A DNA stretch of 64,000 nt from an uncultured Clostridia bacterium (GTDB lineage: Bacteria > Bacillota > Clostridia > UBA1381): contig CAKSQL010000007.1 in assembly GCA_934486735.1 (NCBI GenBank), forward strand, positions 25,248 to 89,247, written 5' to 3'. Below the pieces are notes generated by a model that did not search any database, was not told the origin of the DNA, and saw only the letters and a program-made list of their open reading frames with translations. The translations under genes and the position numbers were made by a program. How positions within the stretch are numbered: position 1 is the stretch's first letter; the number at the start of each line of letters is the position of its first letter. Positions 51,121 through 61,248 of the stretch are shown in pieces.

Positions 51121-51181
51121 GCTTTATAAAATATTTCAAAAATGAAGTTCCGGCTCAACATCTGCAGGAGGGAATAAAATT

Positions 51182-53221
51182 TTATTCCTTTATTCCCAAA
51201 GCCCTCACCGAGTTAAGCACTGCCAGGAGTGCAACGCCCACATCGGCGAATATTGCAAGCCACATCGATGCGATTCCGAACACTGTCAAAGCCATAATAA
51301 TCACCTTTACGGCGATTGAGAAAACAATGTTTTCCTTTATGATTTTCATGGTGTGACGCGCTATTTTGATTGCTGTCGGGATTTTTGCCAAATCATCGTT
51401 CATCAAAACAGCGTCGGCTGCTTCGATTGCGGCGTCCGAACCGATTCCGCCCATGGCTATGCCCACATCGGCAAGAGCCAGAACCGGAGCGTCGTTGATT
51501 CCGTCGCCGGTGAATATGCAGCTGTGCGACTCGGACAGTCTTTCAAGTGCGGACACTTTATCCTCGGGCAAAAGCTCGCTGCGGAACTCGTCTATTCCTA
51601 TAATTTCCGAAACTTTGCGTGCGGCGCTTTCTCTGTCGCCGGTCAGCATAACCGTCTTGAGACCCATTTTTTTCAGCTTTTCAATTCCGTCGGTATCGCG
51701 TATCTTATCGGCGACTGTGAGATATCCCAAATACTCGCCGTCCTCAGCCATATATACCGTTGTGCCGATACTGTCAACCGTCGGCGGAGTGATTCCGTTG
51801 TCCTGCATAAGCTTTGCATTTCCTGCCAAAATCTTTTTGCCGGAAACCAAAACCGATACGCCCTTTCCGGGGATTTCAACGTAGTCGGAGATGTAGCTTT
51901 CATCAATTTTTTCGCCGTATGCTTCTTTTATCGCGCCTGCAATCGGGTGATTTGAGTAATATTCGGCATACGCGCAAAGTCCGAGAAAATCAGCCTTTGC
52001 ACCGATGCATCTTATTTCGCTCACCTTGAAAACGCCCTCGGTGAGAGTTCCGGTCTTATCAAAAACCGCGGCATTTGCACCGGCAAGCTTTTCGAGTGTG
52101 TTTCCGCCCTTGATAACAATTCCCTTGTTGGATGCAGCACCGAGACCTGCAAAAAATCCGAGAGGAACGGAGACAACAAGCGCGCATGGACATGACACAA
52201 CCAGGAAGATAAGAGCGCGGTAAACCCATTTTGCGAACTGCATGCTGTCAAAAAGCGGAGGAATTATCGCGATTATCGACGCAAGTGCAACAACGGTCGG
52301 AGTATATTTTTTTGCAAATGCGGTGATGAATTTTTCCGATTTTGCTTTTCTGTCGAGTGAATTGCGCATTACTTCTATTATTCTCGATGCAGCGGATTCG
52401 CTGTAATCACGTGTTGTTTGTACATATATAACACCGCTGCCGTTGACAGCTCCGCCGAGAACCTCATCGCCTTTTTCAGCCTTTCGCGGAGTTGACTCAC
52501 CGGTGAGACATGAAGTATCCAAAAATGTGCTGCCCTCGGTAACAATACCGTCGAGAGGTATTCTCTCGCCCGGGGAAACTACGATGATTTCGCCTTTTTT
52601 AACATCGGCGGCGTTTTTGCGTATTCTTTCGCCGTCTTTGGAAATATATGCGTAGTCGGGACGGATATCCATAATTTCGTTTATCGATTTTTCCGATTTG
52701 CCGACCGCGTAGTCCTGAAGCATTTCACCTATCTGATAGAAAAGCATAACTCCGCCGGCTTCGTGAAATTCGCGGATTGCCAACGCTCCCAGGGTGGCTA
52801 TCGCCATAAGAAAATTCTCATCGAAGATTTTACCCTTTAATATGTTCTTGAATGCGTTTATCAGCACGTCATAGCCGAGAATCAAATATGCCGCAATACA
52901 CAAGGCAATTTCCAATTTGCCGCTTGTGAAAAACGCAGCTACGAATATGACTGCGCCTGCGGCAAGGCGTATCAGCTTTACCTTTTCCGAGCCTTCGTCC
53001 TCATGCTCATGGTCGTGATCGCAGCAGCTGCAGCCGCATTCGTGCTCAACGTGGCAAAAACCGCCGTGTTCGTGGTCATGAACGTGGTCGTGACAGTGCT
53101 CATGCTCGTGGTCGTGATCATGATGATGTTCGTGTTCATGTTCATGATCGTGATGCTCATGGCAGCGGCAATCATGGTCGTGGCAATGCTCATGTTCTGA
53201 GTGCATTTCCTTTTCTTTCAT
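51182..53221 (-). CDS. Heavy-metal P-type ATPase (Zn/Cd/Co type) with His-rich N-terminus
   Basis: A 679-residue metal exporter in the cell membrane. The first 75 residues are almost entirely His, Glu, Asp and Cys with no CxxC HMA fold; they probably bind metal. P1B features: VVSCPCALVVSVPLGF (CPC), the phosphorylated Asp in FDKTGTLTEG, HP locus YYSNHPIAGAI, and GDGINDAPVLALADVGIAMG. MLFYQIGEMLQDYAVGKS and the CPC class fit ZntA/CadA-type pumps. Regulation is probably by an ArsR/SmtB repressor at the operator upstream. Confidence 0.92.
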   Translation of the reverse strand: MKEKEMHSEHEHCHDHDCRCHEHHDHEHEHEHHHDHDHEHEHCHDHVHDHEHGGFCHVEHECGCSCCDHDHEHEDEGSEKVKLIRLAAGAVIFVAAFFTSGKLEIALCIAAYLILGYDVLINAFKNILKGKIFDENFLMAIATLGALAIREFHEAGGVMLFYQIGEMLQDYAVGKSEKSINEIMDIRPDYAYISKDGERIRKNAADVKKGEIIVVSPGERIPLDGIVTEGSTFLDTSCLTGESTPRKAEKGDEVLGGAVNGSGVIYVQTTRDYSESAASRIIEVMRNSLDRKAKSEKFITAFAKKYTPTVVALASIIAIIPPLFDSMQFAKWVYRALIFLVVSCPCALVVSVPLGFFAGLGAASNKGIVIKGGNTLEKLAGANAAVFDKTGTLTEGVFKVSEIRCIGAKADFLGLCAYAEYYSNHPIAGAIKEAYGEKIDESYISDYVEIPGKGVSVLVSGKKILAGNAKLMQDNGITPPTVDSIGTTVYMAEDGEYLGYLTVADKIRDTDGIEKLKKMGLKTVMLTGDRESAARKVSEIIGIDEFRSELLPEDKVSALERLSESHSCIFTGDGINDAPVLALADVGIAMGGIGSDAAIEAADAVLMNDDLAKIPTAIKIARHTMKIIKENIVFSIAVKVIIMALTVFGIASMWLAIFADVGVALLAVLNSVRALGIKE

Positions 53222-53245
53222 TGATAATTCATCCTTTCATCAGAT

Positions 53246-53306
53246 ATATGAACGATTGAATACTTGTTCATATGTTCATTATACTATACTATATTCATAT
53301 TGTCAA
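53246..53306 (-). promoter_or_regulatory. P-type ATPase promoter with ArsR/SmtB-type operator
   Basis: Minus-strand TTGACA (53306-53301), 17-bp spacer, TATAAT (53283-53278). Just downstream, ATATGAAC (53246-53253) and GTTCATAT (53266-53273) form an inverted repeat covering the start point. A further GTTCAT half-site overlaps the -10. The ATATGAAC...GTTCATAT form is typical of zinc/cadmium-sensing ArsR-family operators. No such repressor gene is in the window. Confidence 0.75.
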
Positions 53307-53344
53307 GAAAAATTTCAAAAAAAATTACTCTTTTATTTCACAGC

Positions 53345-53373
53345 TTGACAAAAAGATATAAAAATGAGATAAT
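53345..53373 (+). promoter_or_regulatory. Sigma-A promoter of the GH172 gene
   Basis: Perfect TTGACA (53345-53350), 17-bp spacer, GATAAT (53368-53373). Confidence 0.75.
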
Positions 53374-53407
53374 ATGAGCATATATAAAAAATTCGGGAGG
53401 AATATTA

Positions 53408-54358
53408 ATGTTGTATAAATATGAAGAATCCGAGCCGAGATGGATTGCGTTTGAAAATCCAAAGGGAGAAAAGGGCATAGGCGGAGCCGAGAATTTCGGA
53501 GCAAAGGGACATGCTTTTGAACATTTCGATATCGGAGAGGTGAAAACTCTGTGCGATTTTCGCGGGAGCGGCGTTGTGCGCAGAATATGGATAACGCTGA
53601 GTGACCGCTCCGAGAATGTGCTGCGGAATGTGATAATAAAAATGTATTGGGACGATTCAAAAAAGCCTTGTGTTGAATGTCCGATAGGGGATTTTTTCTG
53701 CATGGGACTCGGGAAAATGCACTCATTTGAAAATTGCTTTTTCTCCACCGCAGAGGGACGCTCGTTCTGCTGCTTTATCCCGATGCCTTTTAGGAAAAGC
53801 TGCAAAATAACTTTGACAAACAACAGCGGAGAATATATCAATTGCCTGTTTTACGATGCGGATATTTCGATTGAGCCGGTGGGTGATGATGATATGTATT
53901 TTTGCACATCATTCAGAGATATTGAGGAAAACGAGCTTGAAAAAGAGGTCGAAATTCTTCCCGAGATAAAAGGAAAGGGACGTTTTCTCGGCTGCAATAT
54001 TGCGATAATTCCGAATGAGGAAGTATATAAGGACATCTGGTGGGGCGAGGGCGAGGTTAAAATTTACCTTGACGGAGATACGGATTATCCCACCCTGGTC
54101 GGAACGGGTACGGAGGATTATATCGGCTCGGCGTGGGAGCTGGGCGAGTTTATCAACCGAACCCAGGGCTGTGTCAGCAAGGAGGGCTTGGCGGCATCGT
54201 TTTACCGATTCCATGTCGAGGATAAGATTTATTTTAAAAATGAAATAAAGGTCACGCTCCAGGCTATGGGCGGCGGACCGGCGGAGCGGGTTAGATATGT
54301 AAACTTTTTCAGACAGGATCATTATCGTCTGACCGCGTACTATTATATAAAATATTGA
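53408..54358 (+). CDS. DUF2961 / GH172-family protein
   Basis: A 316-residue jelly-roll protein of DUF2961, now glycoside hydrolase family GH172 (difructose-anhydride and furanosidase activities known). Signatures are GVVRRIWITLSDRS, DIWWGEGEVKIYLDGDTDYP and LVGTGTEDYIGSAWELG, which holds the conserved Glu-Asp. It has no signal peptide. The C-terminus stops soon after the final conserved strands and is shorter than most members. GGGAGG precedes the ATG. Confidence 0.85.
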   Translation: MLYKYEESEPRWIAFENPKGEKGIGGAENFGAKGHAFEHFDIGEVKTLCDFRGSGVVRRIWITLSDRSENVLRNVIIKMYWDDSKKPCVECPIGDFFCMGLGKMHSFENCFFSTAEGRSFCCFIPMPFRKSCKITLTNNSGEYINCLFYDADISIEPVGDDDMYFCTSFRDIEENELEKEVEILPEIKGKGRFLGCNIAIIPNEEVYKDIWWGEGEVKIYLDGDTDYPTLVGTGTEDYIGSAWELGEFINRTQGCVSKEGLAASFYRFHVEDKIYFKNEIKVTLQAMGGGPAERVRYVNFFRQDHYRLTAYYYIKY

Positions 54359-54421
54359 AATATATTGATTGTGGCTTTAAGGGTGCATTTTAGTCTTTTT
54401 TCCTTATTTTTAAGATACGCC

Positions 54422-54450
54422 TTGACAAACGGGCGTAAAAATGCGATAAT
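54422..54450 (+). promoter_or_regulatory. Sigma-A promoter of valS
   Basis: Perfect TTGACA (54422-54427), 17-bp spacer, GATAAT (54445-54450). The 125-nt leader has one hairpin GCATTTGC/GCAAATGC but no T-box sequence. Confidence 0.75.
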
Positions 54451-54583
54451 AATATGTAGATGCCAAAACAGCGCTTTCGGCAGTTTTAAATTTGATTATA
54501 TGCTATCTAAACGCATTTTCAGGCATTTGCCCGATTCCCGAAAGCAAATGCGATTTTGGTACGGAAAGGAATGTTTACAGAGA

Positions 54584-57226
54584 ATGGAAGATAATAATAA
54601 CATTGCAAAAACCTATGACCCTGCTTCGTTTGAGGACCGTCTCTATAACGAGTGGGTGGAAAAGGGATATTTTCACGCGGAGGCAGACCCGGACAAAGAG
54701 CCGTTCACTATAGTTATACCGCCCCCGAACGTAACGGGACAGCTTCATATGGGACATGCTCTCGACGAGACCCTACAGGATATTTTGATAAGATATAAGC
54801 GCATGCAGGGGTATGCTGCATTGTGGATTCCGGGAACGGATCACGCAGGAATCGCAACTCAGATAAAGGTTGAGGAAAATTTGAGAGTGAACGAGGGTTT
54901 GACTCGTTACGACCTCGGCAGAGAGAAGTTTTTGGAGCGCGTGTGGGACTGGAAAAAGCTCTACGGCGACAGAATTATAAATCAGCTTAAAAAAATCGGC
55001 TCGTCATGCGATTGGGAGCGCGAGCGCTTCACGATGGACGAGGGCTGCTCAAAGGCAGTGCGTGAGGTCTTTGTAAATCTGTATAATAAAGGACTTATAT
55101 ATCAAGGCTCGAGAATTATAAACTGGTGTCCGCATTGCATAACCGCGCTTTCCGACGCGGAGGTTGAGCATGCGGAGCATGCGGGACATTTTTGGCATAT
55201 CAAATATCCGATCAAGGGCAGCGACGATTATGTGATTATCGCCACAACCCGTCCCGAAACGCTTTTCGGCGATACTGCCGTAGCAGTAAATCCGAATGAT
55301 GAGCGTTATAAGGATTTGGTCGGCAAGACTCTGCTTTTACCGCTTACAGACCGTGAAATACCTGTAATTGCCGATGAATATGTTGATAAGGACTTCGGAA
55401 CAGGCTGCGTAAAAATTACTCCGGCGCACGACCCGAACGATTTTGAAGTCGGACAGAGACACAACCTTGAACAGATAAAGGTTTTGAACGATGACGCAAC
55501 CCTCAACAGCTATGCGGGTAAATATGAGGGCATGGATCGCTACGAAGCGCGCAAGGTGATTGAGGAGGATCTTAAAAAACTCGGACTTTTGGTAAAGGTT
55601 GAGGAACATTCGCATAATGTCGGACAGTGCTACCGCTGCGGAACAACGGTAGAGCCGATTATATCAAAGCAGTGGTTCGTAAAAATGAAACCGCTTGCCG
55701 AGCCTGCAATGGAGGCTGTCAAGTCGGGTGAGATTAAATTTGTTCCGGAGCGTTTTTCAAAAACATATATGAACTGGATGGAAAACGTGTATGACTGGTG
55801 CATCTCGCGTCAGCTTTGGTGGGGACACAGAATCCCGGCATTTTATTGTGATGATTGCCATGAGACCTTTGTTTCAAAAGAAGATATCACCGTTTGCCCC
55901 AAGTGCGGCGGCAAGCTGAGACAGGACGAGGATGTGCTCGATACATGGTTCTCGTCTGCGCTTTGGCCTTTCTCAACACTCGGATGGCCGGAAAAAACAG
56001 CGGATTTGGATTATTTCTATCCGACAAGTGTGCTTGTTACAGGCTATGATATAATCTTCTTCTGGGTGTCCAGAATGATATTCTCGGGTCTTGAGCATAC
56101 CAGCAAAAAGCCGTTCGAGCATGTATTTATCCATGGTCTTGTGCGCGATTCCCAGGGCAGAAAGATGAGCAAATCTCTCGGAAACGGTATAGATCCGCTC
56201 GAAATAATCGATAAATACGGCGCGGACGCGCTCAGATTTACTCTTGCGACCGGAAACGCACCCGGAAACGATATGCGTTTTTATATCGAAAGGGTTGAGG
56301 CAAGCCGAAATTTTGCAAATAAGATATGGAATGCATCGCGCTTTACGCTGATGAACCTCGATATAGCAGAAAATAAGCTTCCCGATAAAGCAGAACTTCA
56401 GCTTGAGGATCGCTGGATTCTTTCGAGATATAACACCGTTGTAAAAGAAGTTACCGAGAATTTGGATAAATTCGAACTGGGCGTAGCGGTTTCAAAGCTT
56501 TACGACTTCATTTGGGATAATTTCTGCGATTGGTATATCGAGCTTGTTAAGCCGCGCCTGTTTGACAAGGAAAATAAGACGGGCAAAACGGCGCAGTATG
56601 TTCTGACATATGTGCTGTCGAACACAATGAAGCTTTTGCACCCGTTCATGCCCTTCATAACCGAGGAAATATGGCAGCATTTGCCGCATGAGGGCGAGAG
56701 CATAGTTATAAGCTCATTCCCGAAATATGATGAAGAACTTTGCTTTGCGGCAGAGGAAAAACAGATGGAAATTATCATGGCAGCGATTACTGCTGTGAGA
56801 AACAGACGCTCGGAGATGAATGTTCCGCCGTCAAAGAAAGCCAAAATGATAATCGTTACCGATAATACAGAGCTGTTCCGAAAGGGCATCCCGTTCTTCG
56901 AAAAGCTTGCATCGGCATCTGAGGTCGATGTGAGAGAAGAAAAGACCGGTATCGAAAAGAATGCTGTGAATATCGTGGTTGAAGCGGCAGAGATATTCAT
57001 GCCTTTGGGCGAATTGGTCGATAAGGATAAGGAAGCGGAGCGTCTCGGCAAGGAGAAAAAGCAGCTTGAAGCCGAAATCAAGCGTGTTGAGGGCAAGCTG
57101 AACAACCCGGGCTTTGTTTCAAAAGCTCCGGCAAGTGTTGTTGACGAGGAACGCGCAAAGGGCGAAAAATATCGCGAAATGCTTGAAAAGGTACTAAAGA
57201 GCATTGAGGAACTGAACAACTTATAA
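54584..57226 (+). CDS. valS: Valyl-tRNA synthetase
   Basis: Charges tRNA-Val; class I synthetase of 880 residues. The HIGH-type motif is PPPNVTGQLHMGHAL and the KMSKS motif is GRKMSKSLGNGIDP. The editing domain has IIATTRPETLFGDTAVAVNP. A zinc-ribbon-like CDDCHETFVSKEDITVCPKCGG insert, the anticodon-binding domain and a C-terminal coiled coil (DKEAERLGKEKKQLEAEIKR) follow. The start MEDNNNIAKTYDP at 54584 matches family length; the longer upstream frame is not conserved in character. Confidence 0.97.
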   Translation: MEDNNNIAKTYDPASFEDRLYNEWVEKGYFHAEADPDKEPFTIVIPPPNVTGQLHMGHALDETLQDILIRYKRMQGYAALWIPGTDHAGIATQIKVEENLRVNEGLTRYDLGREKFLERVWDWKKLYGDRIINQLKKIGSSCDWERERFTMDEGCSKAVREVFVNLYNKGLIYQGSRIINWCPHCITALSDAEVEHAEHAGHFWHIKYPIKGSDDYVIIATTRPETLFGDTAVAVNPNDERYKDLVGKTLLLPLTDREIPVIADEYVDKDFGTGCVKITPAHDPNDFEVGQRHNLEQIKVLNDDATLNSYAGKYEGMDRYEARKVIEEDLKKLGLLVKVEEHSHNVGQCYRCGTTVEPIISKQWFVKMKPLAEPAMEAVKSGEIKFVPERFSKTYMNWMENVYDWCISRQLWWGHRIPAFYCDDCHETFVSKEDITVCPKCGGKLRQDEDVLDTWFSSALWPFSTLGWPEKTADLDYFYPTSVLVTGYDIIFFWVSRMIFSGLEHTSKKPFEHVFIHGLVRDSQGRKMSKSLGNGIDPLEIIDKYGADALRFTLATGNAPGNDMRFYIERVEASRNFANKIWNASRFTLMNLDIAENKLPDKAELQLEDRWILSRYNTVVKEVTENLDKFELGVAVSKLYDFIWDNFCDWYIELVKPRLFDKENKTGKTAQYVLTYVLSNTMKLLHPFMPFITEEIWQHLPHEGESIVISSFPKYDEELCFAAEEKQMEIIMAAITAVRNRRSEMNVPPSKKAKMIIVTDNTELFRKGIPFFEKLASASEVDVREEKTGIEKNAVNIVVEAAEIFMPLGELVDKDKEAERLGKEKKQLEAEIKRVEGKLNNPGFVSKAPASVVDEERAKGEKYREMLEKVLKSIEELNNL

Positions 57227-57236
57227 AACCGATAAG

Positions 57237-57288
57237 AGAGGAGTCTGTGTATTTGAGAGAGTGCAGTCTCCTCTTTGTGTTTTTTTTG
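57237..57288 (+). terminator. Terminator of valS
   Basis: AGAGGAG pairs with CTCCTCT (extended with one mismatch), followed by TTTGTG and eight Ts. Confidence 0.7.
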
Positions 57289-57308
57289 AAAATTTTTTTT
57301 AAAATGTC

Positions 57309-57337
57309 TTTATTATTTTTTTGTTTTATGCTATAAT
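57309..57337 (+). promoter_or_regulatory. Sigma-A promoter of the two-component operon
   Basis: TTTATT (57309-57314), 17-bp spacer, perfect TATAAT (57332-57337). Confidence 0.55.
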
Positions 57338-57399
57338 AACAATATAAAATTGAGAGATATGCCGCATTGCGGCTGTTTATTACCAAGGAGGAAAAAACT

Positions 57400-58086
<687 letters not shown>

Positions 58087-58088
58087 AG

Positions 58089-59507
58089 GTGTTTCGCTCG
58101 ATTTTTACGCGGCTTTTTTGGACAAACTTTTTCATAATGGTAATAGCGCTTGTCATGATGTCGGCGACAATGACCGGTTTTTTGAGTTATTATATAGAAA
58201 ATAAGCAATATGATATTTCCGTAAAAACCGCAAAGAATATAGAGTATATCACGATAGTTCTTCAGATAGAGAACCATGACCTGCGCTCGCAGAGAGTGTA
58301 TAACAGCACGCTTTCATCGTGGTCGGAGTTCACCGGCTCGGATATAACTGTTGTGGATTCGCGCGGAGATGTGTTTGCGTCGACAACGGGAATCGTCCGC
58401 GTGCCGGGCAATCTTCTGAGTCGGGTTTTGTCCGGTGAGACAATCAAAATAAAAAACTATTTCGGTAATTATTATCAGAAGCCGGTTTTTGTGGTCGGTA
58501 TTCCGATGTACTATCAGGATAATATTGCCGGAGCAATCTTTTTCAATACTCTTGTCCCGGATTTGAATCGGAATATTACTGATTTTATGTATATGCTCGG
58601 ACTTTCATGCGCGGCGGCAATGCTGCTTGCATTTGTTTTGGTATATATTCAGTCAAAGCATATATCCATGCCGATAAAGGATATAAATAAAGCGGTTAAT
58701 TATATCGCATCGGGAAAATTCGATAAGCGTGTCAAGGTGTCCGCGCCGGACGAGATAGGTCAGCTGGCATCGAGCTTTAACTATATGGCGGAAACGCTTT
58801 CGAAAACAAATGATATGCAAAATGAGTTCATATCCGATGTGTCGCACGAGCTGCGCACGCCGATGACATCGATTTCGGGATTTGTCGAGGGGATTTTGGA
58901 CGGCACAATTCCGCCGGAAAAGGAAAAGGACTATTTAAAGCTTGTCTACGACGAATCGGTGCGGCTTACCAAGCTCACGAATGATATGCTTGAAATGTCA
59001 AAAATGTCCTCGTCCGAGTATAAGCTTTCTGTGTCGGAGTTTGATATAAACGAACTTGTGCGCAGATGTATAATTCAGCTTGAACAGCGTATAAGCGGCA
59101 AGAATCTGGAGCTTGAAGTGAATTTTGATGCCGAAATAATAAAGGTTTTGGGCGACAAGGACGCGATCCAGAGAGTTATTATAAATATTCTCGATAACGC
59201 TGTCAAGTTCAGTTTTGAAAATACAAAAATCATAATTTCCACGTGGTATAAGGATTCAAAGGCGTATGTCAGCATCGGAAACTTCGGCATCGGCATGAGC
59301 AGTGAGGAAATAAAGCACATATTTGACAGGTTCTACAAAACCGATAAATCGCGCACCAGTGATAAAAAAGGTGCGGGACTCGGACTTTCCATGGTTAAGA
59401 ATATCATGTCGCTGCATAAACAGCAGATATGGGTGGACAGTACCGAGACAAAGAGCGGTACGGGCGTTAAATTTACAAAATTCACATTTACGCTCCAATC
59501 TGCATAG
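58089..59507 (+). CDS. Membrane sensor histidine kinase
   Basis: A 472-residue kinase: membrane segment 1 (about 10-35), a roughly 130-residue extracytoplasmic sensor, membrane segment 2 (about 165-190), HAMP (ISMPIKDINKAVNYIASGKF), the HisKA box ISDVSHELRTPMTSISGF, and HATPase motifs IQRVIINILDNAVKFS (N box), SIGNFGIGMS (G1) and KKGAGLGLSMV (G2). The architecture is that of PhoR/WalK-like kinases, but no PAS domain is obvious. GTG start after GAGGTGAG. The signal is unknown. Confidence 0.94.
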   Translation: MFRSIFTRLFWTNFFIMVIALVMMSATMTGFLSYYIENKQYDISVKTAKNIEYITIVLQIENHDLRSQRVYNSTLSSWSEFTGSDITVVDSRGDVFASTTGIVRVPGNLLSRVLSGETIKIKNYFGNYYQKPVFVVGIPMYYQDNIAGAIFFNTLVPDLNRNITDFMYMLGLSCAAAMLLAFVLVYIQSKHISMPIKDINKAVNYIASGKFDKRVKVSAPDEIGQLASSFNYMAETLSKTNDMQNEFISDVSHELRTPMTSISGFVEGILDGTIPPEKEKDYLKLVYDESVRLTKLTNDMLEMSKMSSSEYKLSVSEFDINELVRRCIIQLEQRISGKNLELEVNFDAEIIKVLGDKDAIQRVIINILDNAVKFSFENTKIIISTWYKDSKAYVSIGNFGIGMSSEEIKHIFDRFYKTDKSRTSDKKGAGLGLSMVKNIMSLHKQQIWVDSTETKSGTGVKFTKFTFTLQSA

Positions 59508-59598
59508 AATCTTTTGATTAAACGGGATTCGGCGTCAGTGTTTACCGCCGCTTTGCCCGATATAAAAATATTGCGCCGGATGACGGGAGAGATGACTT

Positions 59599-60186
59599 TT
59601 GAATGTTTATGATTTTGACAATACTATATACAAAGGCGAAACGGTATTGGACTTTTACAAATTTTACCTAAAAAAAGACATATCGCTTTTGAAGTATATT
59701 CCGCTGATTTTCTCGGTGCTTTTGCGATATAAAATGAGAAGAATAAGCCTTGAGGAGCTTGAAAAAAAGGCATCGATTTACTCCGAAAAAAATATCCCGC
59801 ATATTTTCAAATTCTCGGCAAAGGAATTTTGGGATAAACACGAGTCAAAAATAAAGGATTTTTATCTGAAGCAGCAGCGTGCAGACGATGTTGTGGTCTC
59901 AGCGTCGTTCAGCTTTTTACTGGATGAAATATGCAGGCGGCTCGGCATACGATATTGTCTCTGCTCGGAGATTGAGCCGGAGAGCGGAAAGGTAAAAAGA
60001 ATATGCTACCGCGACAGTAAACCGGAGATTTTCAAAGAGAATTTTCCGAATGCGGAGATAGATAATTTCTATACCGATTCATTAAACGATTTGCCGATGA
60101 TAATGCTTGCAAAAAAGGCATATCTTGTAAAAGGAGAAAAACTGACCGAAATAAAAAAAGAGAATTTAAAGTCACACAGGCGGTGA
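59599..60186 (+). CDS. HAD-IB-family phosphatase
   Basis: A 195-residue protein with motif I NVYDFDNTIYKGETVLDFY, motif II VVVSASFSFLLDEI and motif IV NFYTDSLNDLPMI, the SerB-like IB subfamily also containing phospholipid-phosphate phosphatases. The TTG at 59599 is the probable start, with GGGAGAG upstream. It lies 9 bp before the Nudix gene. Substrate unknown. Confidence 0.82.
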   Translation: MNVYDFDNTIYKGETVLDFYKFYLKKDISLLKYIPLIFSVLLRYKMRRISLEELEKKASIYSEKNIPHIFKFSAKEFWDKHESKIKDFYLKQQRADDVVVSASFSFLLDEICRRLGIRYCLCSEIEPESGKVKRICYRDSKPEIFKENFPNAEIDNFYTDSLNDLPMIMLAKKAYLVKGEKLTEIKKENLKSHRR

Positions 60187-60195
60187 AATACAGCT

Positions 60196-60609
60196 ATGAG
60201 TTATGAAAAATCCTGCGGTGCGGTTGTGTTCCGCAAGAACGAAAAAAGAGAATATCTTATAATTCTTAATAAGAAAGGCAATGCTGTCGGACACTGGGGT
60301 TTCCCGAAGGGTCATGTGGAGGACGGCGAGACCGAGCATGAGACGGCAAAGCGTGAAATTTTTGAGGAAACGGGCCTGCGCCCCGATTTTGTCGACGGAT
60401 TCAGGCGGGTAAGCCGATATTCACCCAAGCCGGGCGTGGAAAAGGACGCTGTCTATTTCCTTGCCGAGAATAAAAGCGGCGAGGCGGAAATACAGGCATC
60501 CGAGCTTGCGGACTATCGCTGGTGCGGCTTTGACGAGGCTTGCGGACTGCTGACATTCGACCGAAAAATCCTGGAGGCTGCGGAGGAGTTTTTGCAAAAA
60601 CAAGGTTGA
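60196..60609 (+). CDS. Nudix hydrolase
   Basis: A 137-residue pyrophosphohydrolase. The Nudix box reads GHVEDGETEHETAKREIFEE and TGL, matching GX5EX7REUXEEXGU. The N-terminus SYEKSCGAVVFRKN resembles diadenosine tetraphosphate hydrolase-like members of this group. It follows the HAD-IB gene closely. The true substrate is uncertain. Confidence 0.92.
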   Translation: MSYEKSCGAVVFRKNEKREYLIILNKKGNAVGHWGFPKGHVEDGETEHETAKREIFEETGLRPDFVDGFRRVSRYSPKPGVEKDAVYFLAENKSGEAEIQASELADYRWCGFDEACGLLTFDRKILEAAEEFLQKQG

Positions 60610-60661
60610 TAACAAATCGGGCTTGTATTTTTAATGTTACAAAACCGTAATGATTCAGACA

Positions 60662-60690
60662 TTGATTTTAGACTGAAAATTATATATAAT
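60662..60690 (+). promoter_or_regulatory. Sigma-A promoter of nrdR-mnmE
   Basis: TTGATT (60662-60667), 17-bp spacer, perfect TATAAT (60685-60690). Confidence 0.75.
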
Positions 60691-60747
60691 ATAGGTAAAA
60701 GGATAAAAATGCCTGTAATATATAATAATGAAAGGGATGACTGCGAC

Positions 60748-61203
60748 ATGAAATGCCCTTATTGCGGATATTCGGACGGTAAAGTTATAGATTCAAGATC
60801 AACCGATGACGGTACTGCGATTCGCAGACGACGTGAATGCATGAAATGTCAGAGACGTTTTACAACTTATGAAACCTTGGAGGCAGTTTCGTTTGCGGTG
60901 ATAAAGGCTGATAAATCCAGACAGCCGTATGACCGCACCAAGATATTGAGAGGAATCATGCGTGCGTGTGAAAAGCGCCCGGTATCGCTGGCACAGATGG
61001 AAAAGATTGCGGACGATATCGAAAGCGAGCTTTATCAGGCGATGGAAAAGGAAGTAACGAGCCTTGAAATAGGCGAAAGAGTAATGAAGCACTTAAAGGC
61101 GATTGACGAGGTGGCATATGTGCGATTTGCATCGGTACATAAGCATTTTTCCGATGTCGAAACCTTTATGACAGAGCTTAAAAAGCTGATTGACGAGAAA
61201 TAG
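60748..61203 (+). CDS. nrdR: Transcriptional repressor NrdR
   Basis: Represses ribonucleotide reductase genes by sensing (d)ATP. The 151 residues have a zinc ribbon (MKCPYCGYSDGKVIDSR; RRRRECMKCQRRFTTYE) followed by an ATP-cone (IKADKSRQPYDRTKILRGIM). The ATG at 60748 gives the conserved N-terminus. It is followed 45 bp later by mnmE. No nrd genes are in the window. Confidence 0.97.
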   Translation: MKCPYCGYSDGKVIDSRSTDDGTAIRRRRECMKCQRRFTTYETLEAVSFAVIKADKSRQPYDRTKILRGIMRACEKRPVSLAQMEKIADDIESELYQAMEKEVTSLEIGERVMKHLKAIDEVAYVRFASVHKHFSDVETFMTELKKLIDEK

Positions 61204-61248
61204 GCGGACGAACGTGCCGTCTTTGGGATGACAGAATGGAGGTTTAAT

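Noticed and set aside
54451..54583. T-box riboswitch in the valS leader
   Set aside because: No T-box sequence of the TGGN type and no stem with a valine specifier plus terminator; only one small hairpin is present.
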